A stretch of 64,000 bases of DNA from an uncultured Verrucomicrobia subdivision 3 bacterium (GTDB lineage Bacteria; Verrucomicrobiota; Verrucomicrobiia; Limisphaerales; UBA11358). The notes under the pieces were generated by a model. It was given only the letters and a program-made list of their open reading frames with translations, searched no databases and was not told the origin of the DNA. A program made the position numbers and the translations under genes. This document shows, one piece after another, positions 33,061 through 42,197 of the stretch; positions within the stretch are counted from its first letter, which is position 1; each line of letters begins with the position of its first letter. The DNA lies in NCBI GenBank assembly GCA_903884535.1, contig CAISEZ010000072.1, positions 1-64,000 of the forward strand. The letters run 5' to 3'.

Positions 33061-33726
33061 TCAGAGAATTCCGTATTTCTTGAATGCGGCCGTGCTGCTC
33101 ATGCCGGCTTCGATTTCTTTCCGAACCAATTTTTCGCCGCGCGCCTTGGCCAAAGCACGTTCAACAACTTCGGCTTCGACTTTCTTCGGCACGATGACCA
33201 CGCCGTCCAAATCGCCAAAGACTAAATCGCCCGGTTGCACCGTGACCTGGCCGATCTCAATCTGGCAGCGGAAGTCCACGACCTGCGTGCGCACGCCGGA
33301 ATCTTGCGCAAAACGTCCGCGCGAAAACACTGGCCAGTTTTGTTCGAGAACCTTCGGCGTGTCGCGATGAAAACCGTTGATAACCGCGCCGACCGCGCCG
33401 CGTTTTTTCGCCGTGGCCGTGAGAATCTCGCCCCAATAAGCGCAGCGCATGTCGCCACCGCTCGCGAGATAAATTTCGCCGGGCTGAAGTTGATCGAGCG
33501 CTTCGGTGAGCAAGCCGAACGGTTTTTTCTGTTTGCCGAAAACATCAATCATCACCACCGGCATCGCGCGCCCGGCCAGGGTCATTTCCTCCCGCAGCGG
33601 TTGGATGGGCTGCGGCAGGAATTGATGCGTGAAGCCGAGGTCGTCCAGGATGTCGCCGACGACGGGCGTGTAAAGTTCGCGGCGCACGAGCGCGAACAGT
33701 TCGGTATCAGATTTCCATTCAGGCAT
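33061..33726 (-). CDS. RraA-like / HMG-CHA aldolase family protein
   Basis: A 221-residue protein of the RraA / 4-hydroxy-4-methyl-2-oxoglutarate aldolase fold. [10 protein letters not shown] at about 22, [13 protein letters not shown] near 90 and the family motif [10 protein letters not shown] near 110-119 (Arg and Asp bind metal and oxaloacetate-like substrate) are present. In this setting it could cleave a keto-deoxy sugar acid. It is not known to be a real RNase E regulator here. Confidence 0.8.
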   Translation of the reverse strand: MPEWKSDTELFALVRRELYTPVVGDILDDLGFTHQFLPQPIQPLREEMTLAGRAMPVVMIDVFGKQKKPFGLLTEALDQLQPGEIYLASGGDMRCAYWGEILTATAKKRGAVGAVINGFHRDTPKVLEQNWPVFSRGRFAQDSGVRTQVVDFRCQIEIGQVTVQPGDLVFGDLDGVVIVPKKVEAEVVERALAKARGEKLVRKEIEAGMSSTAAFKKYGIL

Positions 33727-33768
33727 AAGTCAATTTTAAATGTTTAAGCCGGTTAAACAATTCGTAAT

Positions 33769-35040
33769 TCAGCTCAATTGCTTTACCGGCTGCAATCCCG
33801 GCGACAGCCAATGGATGATCGCCAAGGCGATCAAATAGACCGACGAAGCAATCGCAAATAGCGTCCAATAGCTGCCGGTCGTTTCCAAAATGAATCCGGT
33901 GGATTCTGAAAATGCCATCGCCGTCAGCGCGCCGGCCATGCCGCCCAAACCCACGACGGACGCCACGGCGTTTTTCGGAAAAAGATCGGAAGCGAGCGCG
34001 AACAAATTCGCGGCCCAGCCTTGATGCGCACTGGCGGCCAGTCCGATTAGAAATGTCGCCAGCCACAAATTCGCGGCGTGCGGCGCGAACACGACCGGCA
34101 CCACGCACACGGCGCAGACCAGCATCGCCGTTTTCCGACTCGCGTTGAGCGACCAGCCGCGGCGCATCAACGCCGATGACAGCCAGCCGCCGCCGATGCT
34201 GCCAAAGCACGTCATCGAATAAATCACCACCAGCGGCAGGCCGAGATTCGTCAGGTCGAGGCCGTATTGCTTGTTCAAAAATTTTGTCAGCCAGTAAAGA
34301 TAGAACCACCAAACCGGCGCGGTAAATCCGTAGCCGACGATGAACGCCCATGTCTGGCGATATGCCAGCAATTTGCCCCATGGAATTTTTTGCGAGGCCG
34401 TTTCCGGAGCATTGCCGCGAATGTAAGCCAGTTCTTCCGGCGAAACGCGCGGAGATTTTTCCGGCGACTCATAAAAAATCCGCCAGAAAACCAGCCACAC
34501 AAATCCCAAGGCGCCGAGCGCAATGAATGGTGCCGGCCAGCCCCACCGGATCGCCATCCAGGGCACCAGCAGCGGCGCGATCACCGCGCCGACGTTGCAG
34601 CCGGAATTGAAAATACCGTTCGCCAGCGCGCGCTCCCGCGGCGGAAACCACTCGGCAACCGCCTTGACCGCCGACGGAAAATTTCCCGCCTCGCCAAGGC
34701 CCAGCGCAAAACGAGCGACACCGAAACCGAAGACCGAGCGCACCAGCGCGTGCGCCGCAGCCGCCACACTCCAAAAAATTACGGCGACGGAATAGCCGTT
34801 CCGCGTGCCGATCCAATCCACCCAACGCCCAAACATGACCAACCCGATGGCGTAGGCCGCTTGAAACGCGATTATAATGTGCGCGTATTGGATTTCATTC
34901 CAGCCGATGTCGCGCTGCAAGGTCGGTGCCAGCAGTCCGAGAACCTGCCGGTCCATGTAATTGATGGTGGTCGCAAAGAAAAGCAGCGCACAAATTTTCC
35001 ACCGCCAATTTCCCAACGAGGATGTCCGCACGGCCATCAT
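33769..35040 (-). CDS. MFS anion:cation symporter, hexuronate (ExuT)-like
   Basis: A 423-residue twelve-helix MFS transporter of the ACS type. TTINYMDRQVLGLLAPTLQ in helix 1, FGRWVDWIGTRNG (motif A) and ALGLGEAGNFPSAVKAVAEWF are typical of ExuT/galactonate transporters. It would carry galacturonate or another uronate released by the secreted lyases and hydrolases. The start (ATG at 35040, next to another ATG) overlaps the stop of the DUF3826 gene (ATGA). Confidence 0.88.
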   Translation of the reverse strand: MMAVRTSSLGNWRWKICALLFFATTINYMDRQVLGLLAPTLQRDIGWNEIQYAHIIIAFQAAYAIGLVMFGRWVDWIGTRNGYSVAVIFWSVAAAAHALVRSVFGFGVARFALGLGEAGNFPSAVKAVAEWFPPRERALANGIFNSGCNVGAVIAPLLVPWMAIRWGWPAPFIALGALGFVWLVFWRIFYESPEKSPRVSPEELAYIRGNAPETASQKIPWGKLLAYRQTWAFIVGYGFTAPVWWFYLYWLTKFLNKQYGLDLTNLGLPLVVIYSMTCFGSIGGGWLSSALMRRGWSLNASRKTAMLVCAVCVVPVVFAPHAANLWLATFLIGLAASAHQGWAANLFALASDLFPKNAVASVVGLGGMAGALTAMAFSESTGFILETTGSYWTLFAIASSVYLIALAIIHWLSPGLQPVKQLS

Positions 35041-35669
35041 GGCAATGGCACGGAATTCGTTGCGGGCGCGGTGGCCTTTGCTTTTTCCGGATGAATGCCC
35101 TGCTTGGATAGAAAATTGTTGATCTTGCCTTTGCACTTTGTGAACACTGCCGTCTTTTCCGCCGCGCTGCCGCCGTCCATCGCCTCCTCACGCGCCTGCT
35201 TGAGCAGTTCCAGGATTTTCTGCCGGTTTGCCGCCGACAAACCCGGATACTGCGACGCATAGCCGGCGAAGGTGAACTGCACTTTGCCATAGGTCATCTT
35301 GTCTTTGACCTGCTCAATTTGTTCCGGCGACAAATTTTCCGCCAGCCTGGCCAAGAAACTTGCGTGCAGCGTTTTTAGCGAGCCACGGATTTGCGCGACC
35401 GCATTCGTGTCCGCTTTCGCTGTTTTGAGTTTGGCGTCGTTCTCTTCATGCCACGCCTTCAACGAGCGATACTGCGCGATGATGGTGTCACGGACTTTGG
35501 CGGCCTTGTCCGCATCGGTAAGCGCGAGAATTTTCAGGATGTCCGCCGTGCGGCCATTGATGGCAGCGGTGTATTTCGCCTCGGCATCAGCGGCGGGCGA
35601 ATTGGTTTCCGCTGCAAAGGTGGAAATTGCCAGCAACATGGCAGCCAGCAGAATTAGTGTTTTTTTCAT
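35037..35669 (-). CDS. Secreted DUF3826-type protein
   Basis: A 210-residue exported protein, signal peptide about 1-19 (MLLAISTFAAE). It is helical and Lys/Ala-rich. Segments ANRQKILELLKQAREEAMDGG and KCKGKINNFLSKQG resemble DUF3826 proteins, which in Bacteroidetes occur within rhamnogalacturonan and pectin loci. No function is known. It is coupled to GH43 upstream and the MFS gene downstream. Confidence 0.65.
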   Translation of the reverse strand: MKKTLILLAAMLLAISTFAAETNSPAADAEAKYTAAINGRTADILKILALTDADKAAKVRDTIIAQYRSLKAWHEENDAKLKTAKADTNAVAQIRGSLKTLHASFLARLAENLSPEQIEQVKDKMTYGKVQFTFAGYASQYPGLSAANRQKILELLKQAREEAMDGGSAAEKTAVFTKCKGKINNFLSKQGIHPEKAKATAPATNSVPLP

Positions 35670-36604
35670 TTTTTATCCGCAGTTAATAGTCCGTCCAGAA
35701 TTTCGCGAGGCACCTTTATAGGCGTGCCATGTTTGTGACCTGCGGGAAAAGAAACCTCGGACGTCACGTCGGTAAAAGTTTTGAAATCGCGTGTCTTCAT
35801 CGCGCCATAAATTTTCTGCCGGTAAGCGTCAAAGTAAACCAGCCAGTCGTCGCCGACTTTCAAGGCCGCCGGCCCTTCGGTGAATTTTTGCGTGAACGGT
35901 TCGGCCACATTTTTCCACGGGCCAAGCGGAGTAGTTCCGAACGCGACGCGCAGATTTAAATTTGTCCGTGAATTGTCTTTGCAGACCAAAACATAGCGTC
36001 CGCCGTCCTTCAAAACAAACGGGTCAATCACACTGAAGCCCGGATCCAAAAATAATTTGGCCGGCGTGAAACTTTTAAAATCACGCGTGGTGGTAAAATA
36101 CAGCCGGTGATTATTGTCGTGCTTTTCCAGCTTATCCGGGAAACGTCCGGGAATTGTCGAGGCCCAAACGATGATGAATTGTCCGTCCTCGTAAAAAATT
36201 TCGGGTGCCCAGACATTCACCGTCGTCGGCTCGTTGGTCATCACCGGAACGAACTGTTGGGGCGACCAGTGAATCAGATCGGGCGAACTCGCGCAGCCAA
36301 AACCCTGTTCCCCATGCCAGCCCGCTGTCCAGACCAGATGGAAAGTTCCGTCTGGTCCGCGCACGAGGCTGGGATCACGAAATTGTTTGCTCGCGCCAAT
36401 GTTAGCTGCAAGAAATGTCCCCGGCACATTTGTCCAATGATAACCGTCGTAGCTGTAAAGAAACCGGAGGGATTTCTGGTCGGCATCGCGGAAGGACGTG
36501 AACAGATAGGCGGATCCGTCTAATCCCGTCGACTTGTTTGAGACGCAGCCGCCGACGCACAGACAGATGAACACGAGTCCGGAAATAAGATTGGTTCGGG
36601 TCAT
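35666..36604 (-). CDS. GH43-like glycosidase, lipoprotein
   Basis: A 312-residue five-bladed beta-propeller hydrolase with a lipobox (LCVGGC, Cys about 20), so anchored to a membrane. Putative catalytic residues: Asp in FRDPSLVRG, Asp in VIDPFVL, Glu in FTEGPAALK. This is an arabinofuranosidase/arabinanase/galactosidase-type fold suited to side chains of pectin. Its start is 54 bases after the large lyase. Confidence 0.8.
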   Translation of the reverse strand: MTRTNLISGLVFICLCVGGCVSNKSTGLDGSAYLFTSFRDADQKSLRFLYSYDGYHWTNVPGTFLAANIGASKQFRDPSLVRGPDGTFHLVWTAGWHGEQGFGCASSPDLIHWSPQQFVPVMTNEPTTVNVWAPEIFYEDGQFIIVWASTIPGRFPDKLEKHDNNHRLYFTTTRDFKSFTPAKLFLDPGFSVIDPFVLKDGGRYVLVCKDNSRTNLNLRVAFGTTPLGPWKNVAEPFTQKFTEGPAALKVGDDWLVYFDAYRQKIYGAMKTRDFKTFTDVTSEVSFPAGHKHGTPIKVPREILDGLLTADKK

Positions 36605-36657
36605 AATTTATTGAAAGTAGATTCGCGACTTGAACAAATCCATTTGGAATTTCTCGT

Positions 36658-39600
36658 TCACGGCAGCGGCGGGCCGGATTTGATTCGGTAAAACAGCAGC
36701 GGACTGGCCCCCGCATTGGTGTCGGCCCAGCTGAATGGCATCGCCGGTGAATTAGTAATGAACAGCGTGCTCCAGTCCAGCAGATTACTCGAAGCCTGCA
36801 CTGCGTAGTCTGGTCCAACCTGACCGCTGATGGAGAAACCCACCTGTCCGCCGGTGAATATTGGCACTGCGACAGTCGGTGCTGTCAGCGGATTAACCGT
36901 GACATTAAAACTTTGGGTTGCACTCAGGCTGGGCGAGCCGTTGTCTCTCACCACCACCATCACTGGATTCGTGCTGCGGGCCTGGGTGACGAGTGGTCGC
37001 CAGGTAAAGATGCCACTGCTCGCGCCCAGCGTTGCGTTCGTCGGGCCGGTCGGCAGACTGTAGGTCAAGGTCTGCGCCGGCGTGTCGGAATCCGCGGCAA
37101 GGTTGGTAATACTTAAGTTCACCCCGGCATTAATGGTGTAGTTGGATATGGGAGACAAGACCGGAGCCGTATTTACCATCGCATTTGTCGTGAGGATATG
37201 AACATTGACAGTGTTGGTGTAGGAAAATCCGATGTTGTCAGTCACCTTGAACAGGAAGCCGCCCAGCGCATTTGTCGTAACGGTTGGAGTAAACTGTGCA
37301 GTTTGACTGCTTAAGCTGACCGTGCCGTTGGTGGCGCCAAACACCACATACGCCGGGCTTAAATTCGTGAACCCGCGTGAGTATTGCGTCAGGTCCACAT
37401 TTAGCGTCGTGCCGTTCGTGCAATCATAGTGCGGCAAGGCCAGCCAGTTCAGGTAACGGTCCAATTCCATGTAGCCGTCGCCCAACAAGTCGGTATTGGC
37501 ATCTGAATAATCACCGGCCGCTGAATTAATGTTCAAGCCTCTCAAGTGTTCCCACCAGTCCGGCAGACCATCGTGGTCGGTGTCCAGCGGGACATTATAC
37601 GTCTTGTAAGGCGGCCACGGGAAATTCGCGGAATAATTAGCTTTGGTGACGTCGTTGGTATAATCATGCACGTCCGTCTGCGAATCAATCATGCCGGGAG
37701 TATCCGCCCCGCGCGCATCCTGCAATACGCCGTTAATAGTGTAGGTCGGACCGTTCGTGCCTTCGTAGTGAACCGTGCCGTCGAGCACTTCGCCAATGAC
37801 GCGCCTATCAATCAAATCCTGCGCGGGCAGATTGCAACCCACGTCGGATAACACCACTTTGTAGGCATTGGTGGCCGTCTGGGTCGTGACGTAGGACGGA
37901 AAAATTTCCGCGCTATTGGTGACCAATCCGGTCAATGGCAGACCATTGTAAAACGCACTGGCCGACCAGTTGTTGGCATAATAGTTTTGGCCCTGCATGA
38001 CATTGCCCGACATGTAAACATATTCCGTGCCCCAATTGGTGTTGATACTGTCGAGTTTCAACAGCCAGGTCACGTAACTATTGCCTGTATAAGGCTTGTA
38101 ATAATTGTTCACATAATTGAGCCGATCCACGCCGCCATCGGTCGAACGCGCCGTCCAGTTGTAAACCACGTTGTTGCGGAGATCAAGCGAACCGGCGTAA
38201 TGCACACTTTGGTCAAGACCGCCAGCCAGCGACCAGTTGCGGTCCGTCGAGTGCGCGATGAGGTTGTGATGGTAACTGCCGATCTCACCGCTGATGGAAG
38301 CCGCAAAGGCGTGCGGCTGGTAGCAATTCGTGCAGCCCGTCGCCGCACGTTCAGCATCATTGTAATGATAGGAATACCGCAACGGCTCTGAAATGATGTT
38401 ATGCTGGTAACTAGTCATCGCCGCCGAACTGCCGACACTGCCGCTTTGCAATGAATTGCACGCCACGTCCAGTGACCAGCTCGAAGTGCAATGGTCAATG
38501 ATCGTCTGCGTCGCGCTGCCTGGACTCATCGCATCCATCGACTGTTGTGCACCGTCGCCAACCCGGAAGTGCATGAAGCGCATGATGACGTCGTTCGGAC
38601 CGCTCATCCCCGCGCGATAATTCGCGAGGCAGATGCCGTCGCCCGGCGCCGTCTGGCCGGCGATGGTCAGATAGCCGTTGCCGATGATGCATTGCGATTG
38701 CAACTGAATCAGACCCGAAACTTTGAACACCACCGTGCGCGGCCCGCTGGCGGCAATCGCCGCGCGATAACTGCCCGGCCCGCTGTCGTTCAAATTGGTC
38801 ACTTCCATAACCACACCGCCGCGGCCACCGCGCGACCAACGACCATAGCCTTCCGCCGTTGGAAACGCGAGATGCCGTGTGCGAAATCTCCACACATACC
38901 CGGTCACCAGATTCGTCGCGCCGTTCGCCGTGTCGAGCTGGTCCACGCGCCAGTAGTAAGTCAGGGCGCTGTTGAGGTTTGTCACGTTGAATGAGTTCGT
39001 GGTCGCAATGACGGCGGCGGAGGCTTGCTTAAATTCAGGTGAGGCCGGCGTGGCATTCAACACCGCGCTGCTATTGGTGCCAAAGTAAAGGTAATTGGAA
39101 ATGGCGAACCCGGCCGGCATCCATTGCAACGTCAGATAGCCGGCATTGGCGGTGCCCGGCAACGGCACGTCGTTATTCGCAAACACATGTTCATCGCCCT
39201 GCGCCGGAAAGATGGTGGTAGCGGTCGTGCCCGGGGCGCTCGGCCGGTCTATTTCAAATCCGTTCAGGATGGTGAAATCCAATTGACTGCTGTGGTCGGG
39301 GTCAAAATTCAATACGACCGGCTGGCCGTCGTAGCTGTTGGTTACATAAAAAAAGGCAAATCCACACTTGCCATCATTGGTGGAAACAATGGTCGGGGTA
39401 TTGGTGAACACCGGCACGCCGTTGGCGCTGACGATGCACCGGCTGATGTTGGTCACTCCCGTGTGCCAGGTCGCGCCCGCCGGTCCCCACGGATCGTTGT
39501 GGTAAGTTGTGAGGCTGTGGACCCCGGCGGACAAATTCGAAATGGTCAGGCTGATCGCCCCGCCATTCGTGTAAGGCTGGTCTTGCGTGAGCGCGTCGTT

Positions 39601-40008
39601 TTTTAAATAGGCCATGGCCCCATCAATGGACAAGCGCCAGCCGGCATTCGGATCCGAACTGCTGGAATAGCCGGTTTTATTTGCATTCTTGGCGTTGAGA
39701 TAAATTATCGAACTGGCTGCTGGGGGATAGGTCATCGTCACCGTGCAAGGAACAATCAGGCTGATGTTGGTGGCCGTGGGCAGACCGGTATTCGGATCAA
39801 AAGTATAGGTGTAATTCGTGAAATACTGGGTAGCCGAAGAAATGTTGGCTCCCACTTGCGGCGCCATATTCCAGGCTGAAAAACCCGGTGCGGTGTTTTG
39901 CGTCCCGGCGGCCCCGTTGATGTCCACGCTGAGCAATTGGGCATGGGAAACTGGTGCGGCCAACCACACCAGCAATGACCAAATGAAACTGGCAAATGAG
40001 GGTTTCAT
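36658..40008 (-). CDS. Large secreted pectate lyase-like protein with Ig-type domains
   Basis: A 1116-residue protein, signal peptide about 1-24. N-terminal domain (LLSVDINGAAGTQNTAPGF to about 230) and an Fn3-like linker (YYWRVDQ, VWRFRTRHLAFPTAEGYG). A PL1/beta-helix lyase domain occupies about 390-760 (GRGGVVMEVTNLNDSGPGS, IAGQTAPGDGICLAN, HCTSSWSLDVAC). The DTDHDGLPDWWE calcium-type motif follows at about 790. Ig/cadherin-like repeats and a C-terminal module ending FYRIKSGPPLP complete it. It shares architecture with the protein at 54965 but is longer. The ATG at 40008 is chosen over a TTG upstream. Confidence 0.85.
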   Translation of the reverse strand: MKPSFASFIWSLLVWLAAPVSHAQLLSVDINGAAGTQNTAPGFSAWNMAPQVGANISSATQYFTNYTYTFDPNTGLPTATNISLIVPCTVTMTYPPAASSIIYLNAKNANKTGYSSSSDPNAGWRLSIDGAMAYLKNDALTQDQPYTNGGAISLTISNLSAGVHSLTTYHNDPWGPAGATWHTGVTNISRCIVSANGVPVFTNTPTIVSTNDGKCGFAFFYVTNSYDGQPVVLNFDPDHSSQLDFTILNGFEIDRPSAPGTTATTIFPAQGDEHVFANNDVPLPGTANAGYLTLQWMPAGFAISNYLYFGTNSSAVLNATPASPEFKQASAAVIATTNSFNVTNLNSALTYYWRVDQLDTANGATNLVTGYVWRFRTRHLAFPTAEGYGRWSRGGRGGVVMEVTNLNDSGPGSYRAAIAASGPRTVVFKVSGLIQLQSQCIIGNGYLTIAGQTAPGDGICLANYRAGMSGPNDVIMRFMHFRVGDGAQQSMDAMSPGSATQTIIDHCTSSWSLDVACNSLQSGSVGSSAAMTSYQHNIISEPLRYSYHYNDAERAATGCTNCYQPHAFAASISGEIGSYHHNLIAHSTDRNWSLAGGLDQSVHYAGSLDLRNNVVYNWTARSTDGGVDRLNYVNNYYKPYTGNSYVTWLLKLDSINTNWGTEYVYMSGNVMQGQNYYANNWSASAFYNGLPLTGLVTNSAEIFPSYVTTQTATNAYKVVLSDVGCNLPAQDLIDRRVIGEVLDGTVHYEGTNGPTYTINGVLQDARGADTPGMIDSQTDVHDYTNDVTKANYSANFPWPPYKTYNVPLDTDHDGLPDWWEHLRGLNINSAAGDYSDANTDLLGDGYMELDRYLNWLALPHYDCTNGTTLNVDLTQYSRGFTNLSPAYVVFGATNGTVSLSSQTAQFTPTVTTNALGGFLFKVTDNIGFSYTNTVNVHILTTNAMVNTAPVLSPISNYTINAGVNLSITNLAADSDTPAQTLTYSLPTGPTNATLGASSGIFTWRPLVTQARSTNPVMVVVRDNGSPSLSATQSFNVTVNPLTAPTVAVPIFTGGQVGFSISGQVGPDYAVQASSNLLDWSTLFITNSPAMPFSWADTNAGASPLLFYRIKSGPPLP

Positions 40009-40091
40009 GAATCTCAACAGCTTACCATTTTTCGCTCATTTTGGGTGACGTGAAAAATGCCAAATAGCTTGAGAATAATGCGACGCGCGAA

Positions 40092-42197
40092 TTATTGACT
40101 AGCCAGCGGCAGCCAGACCGACATCTCCGACGGCCCGCGATTTTGCCAGACCGAATACGGAATGAACTTCACGCTGACCGGCTTGAATTCGGCAGGTTGA
40201 AAATCACGGTATAATTTCCCGGTCCATTTTTCCTCCGGTCGCGAGACAGCCTTGCCTTCCAGCACCACGATCCCGTCAAGCAAGCGCCGGTCAAACCGCG
40301 GCGTCAGCTTGAGGTCCGGCGGAATCCGCACGTCGGAAATTTTTACGCCGGCCGGCAGGTCTGGCGATTCGAGACAATACACCACCGGCCCGCGCTGAAC
40401 GGCGACTTGGTTCAAATCTTCCTCGATAAGGGGATTGGCTTCCATCAAACGCGCGGGCATCGGCAAATCCAAATCCACAAAATCGCCCGGCGACCACAAG
40501 CGCCGGATTTCAAAATATTTCGGAGCGCCGGTCTCCGCCCCGGCCAGTTTCGGCTGGTTGTTCAACCGCACACTGGCCCCGTTCACCCAGGCTGGAATCC
40601 GCAGCTTCAGCGCAAATTCCTTTTTCCCGCAGGCCTCGATTTTTATCCGCACGCGGCCGTGCCATGGATAATCTGTTTCTTGCGACAATTTTATTTTTTC
40701 GCCGGACAATTCCGTGGCCAGCGAACTGCCGCCGTAAAGATTCACCCAAATCGTCCCGGCAGATTTTCCGTAGGCATAATCGGCCGATTCGGCGATGGTG
40801 CGGACCAGATTCGGCGGACAGCAAAACGAACTCACAAACGGCATGCGCGTCCGCGACCAGCGCAGGTCCAGCGGCATCGGATCGGTCACACGCAGCGGAT
40901 TCGTGTAGAAAAAATTGGTGCCGTCGAGCGCGACGCCGGACAGCACGCTGTTGTAAAGTTCCAGCTCCACCACGTCCATGAACTTCGCGTCGTCCGTCGC
41001 CAGAAACATCCGCCAGTTCCACAGCGCATTGCCAATGTTCGCGCAGGTTTCGTTGTGCGCCGTGGTATTCGGCAGTTGAAAATTCCGGCCATAGGATTGA
41101 TGAACTTTGGTGATGCCCGACTGATAGCTCGCGCCATCCGGCGACGCGCCGTCATAGAGCGCGCCACAGCCGCCGGTGATATACATTTTTTTTGAGACGA
41201 CATTCGTCCAAATTTCGGCAAGCGGCCGCCACAAATTCGTGTCGCCGGTTTCCAGAAACAAATCCGCCGCGCCGGCATAAAGATAATTGGCGCGCACCGC
41301 GTGCCCTTCTGCCTCGTCTTGTTTGGCAAAAGGAATACGATCCTGATTGTCGCTGCCGCCGTCCTTCACCAGGTCGCGCATCGCAAAAATTCTTTTCGCC
41401 AGCGCGAGATAACGCGGCTCGCCCGTGGCGCGATACAGTTCGACGATGCCCATGTAATGCGACGGGCAGACATTTTGCAGCGCCAGTTCTGCCGTCGGTA
41501 TTTTGAAAACTTCATCCAGGCAGTCCGCCGCCTTGCGCGCGATTTGGAGGAAATTCGTTTTGCCCGTCACGCGATAATGCACAGTCGCCGCCGTCAGCAA
41601 CTGGCCCAGATTGTAAACTTCCCACCGGCTCCGGTCGCGGAACGGCACGATGTTGGAATTCGTCTCGCGCTGATGCAACTGCACCCAGGTATCAAGATAG
41701 CCATTCGTCTGCTGTCCCTGCCCGATGACGCCGATGACCTCATCCAATTTTTCATTGAGGCGCGCATCATTGGTCACTGCCAAAGTGGCTGTCGCACCTT
41801 CCAGAAATTTGTAGAAATCGCCGTCGTTGAACGAGGCGCCGTGCGGCTTGCCTTCCACATGTCCGGCGAGGATTTCAAAATTGTAATAAAACTGGCTGTA
41901 ATTCGTGCCCTCCATGAGCCGCGCCATGCCCGGCACCATCTGCGTGCGGCACAATTCGAAGCGGTCCGCCCAAAAACCGCGTGTCCACCGGACTTCATCC
42001 AAGCCGACCGTCTGCACTTTTGCGAATGGACTGCCAGTCGTGTCCACCACGCCGGGCGCGGCGGCAACGGGCAGATTGAACAGAAAACCAATCAGGAAAA
42101 CCTTCAACCGCCAACATTCAATACGGAACATCCAATGAAACCCCAATTCGCCGCGCCGGGGGCGTTGGACGTTGAATGTTGGCGGTTGAAGGTTCAT
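40092..42197 (-). CDS. GH127-like beta-L-arabinofuranosidase (DUF1680)
   Basis: A 701-residue (alpha/alpha)6-barrel enzyme. The zinc and nucleophile set is visible: NETCANIGN (the E-x-C pair) and SFCCPPNLVRT (the CC pair with the catalytic Cys). It carries a hydrophobic signal segment after a heptamer-coded N-terminus. The ATG at 42197 overlaps the preceding stop (ATGA) but reads through a 23-bp heptamer palindrome; an ATG at 42131 would give a normal signal peptide. It should act on arabinose side chains of pectin. Confidence 0.85.
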   Translation of the reverse strand: MNLQPPTFNVQRPRRGELGFHWMFRIECWRLKVFLIGFLFNLPVAAAPGVVDTTGSPFAKVQTVGLDEVRWTRGFWADRFELCRTQMVPGMARLMEGTNYSQFYYNFEILAGHVEGKPHGASFNDGDFYKFLEGATATLAVTNDARLNEKLDEVIGVIGQGQQTNGYLDTWVQLHQRETNSNIVPFRDRSRWEVYNLGQLLTAATVHYRVTGKTNFLQIARKAADCLDEVFKIPTAELALQNVCPSHYMGIVELYRATGEPRYLALAKRIFAMRDLVKDGGSDNQDRIPFAKQDEAEGHAVRANYLYAGAADLFLETGDTNLWRPLAEIWTNVVSKKMYITGGCGALYDGASPDGASYQSGITKVHQSYGRNFQLPNTTAHNETCANIGNALWNWRMFLATDDAKFMDVVELELYNSVLSGVALDGTNFFYTNPLRVTDPMPLDLRWSRTRMPFVSSFCCPPNLVRTIAESADYAYGKSAGTIWVNLYGGSSLATELSGEKIKLSQETDYPWHGRVRIKIEACGKKEFALKLRIPAWVNGASVRLNNQPKLAGAETGAPKYFEIRRLWSPGDFVDLDLPMPARLMEANPLIEEDLNQVAVQRGPVVYCLESPDLPAGVKISDVRIPPDLKLTPRFDRRLLDGIVVLEGKAVSRPEEKWTGKLYRDFQPAEFKPVSVKFIPYSVWQNRGPSEMSVWLPLASQ
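42099..42194. repeat. Perfect 23-bp inverted repeat built of heptamers
   Basis: Arms at 42099-42121 and 42172-42194 are exact reverse complements; units of the left arm are AACCTTC, AACCGCC, AACATTC. The 50-base spacer holds further degenerate units and a GC-rich core. It spans the start region of the GH127-like gene and ends at the stop of the gene before it. Confidence 0.92.

Noticed and set aside
36658-40008. Dockerin domain suggested by DTDHDGLPDWWE
   Set aside because: Only a single Ca-type loop of the thrombospondin type 3 kind is seen near the end of the lyase domain, without the duplicated dockerin repeat, and no cohesins are present.
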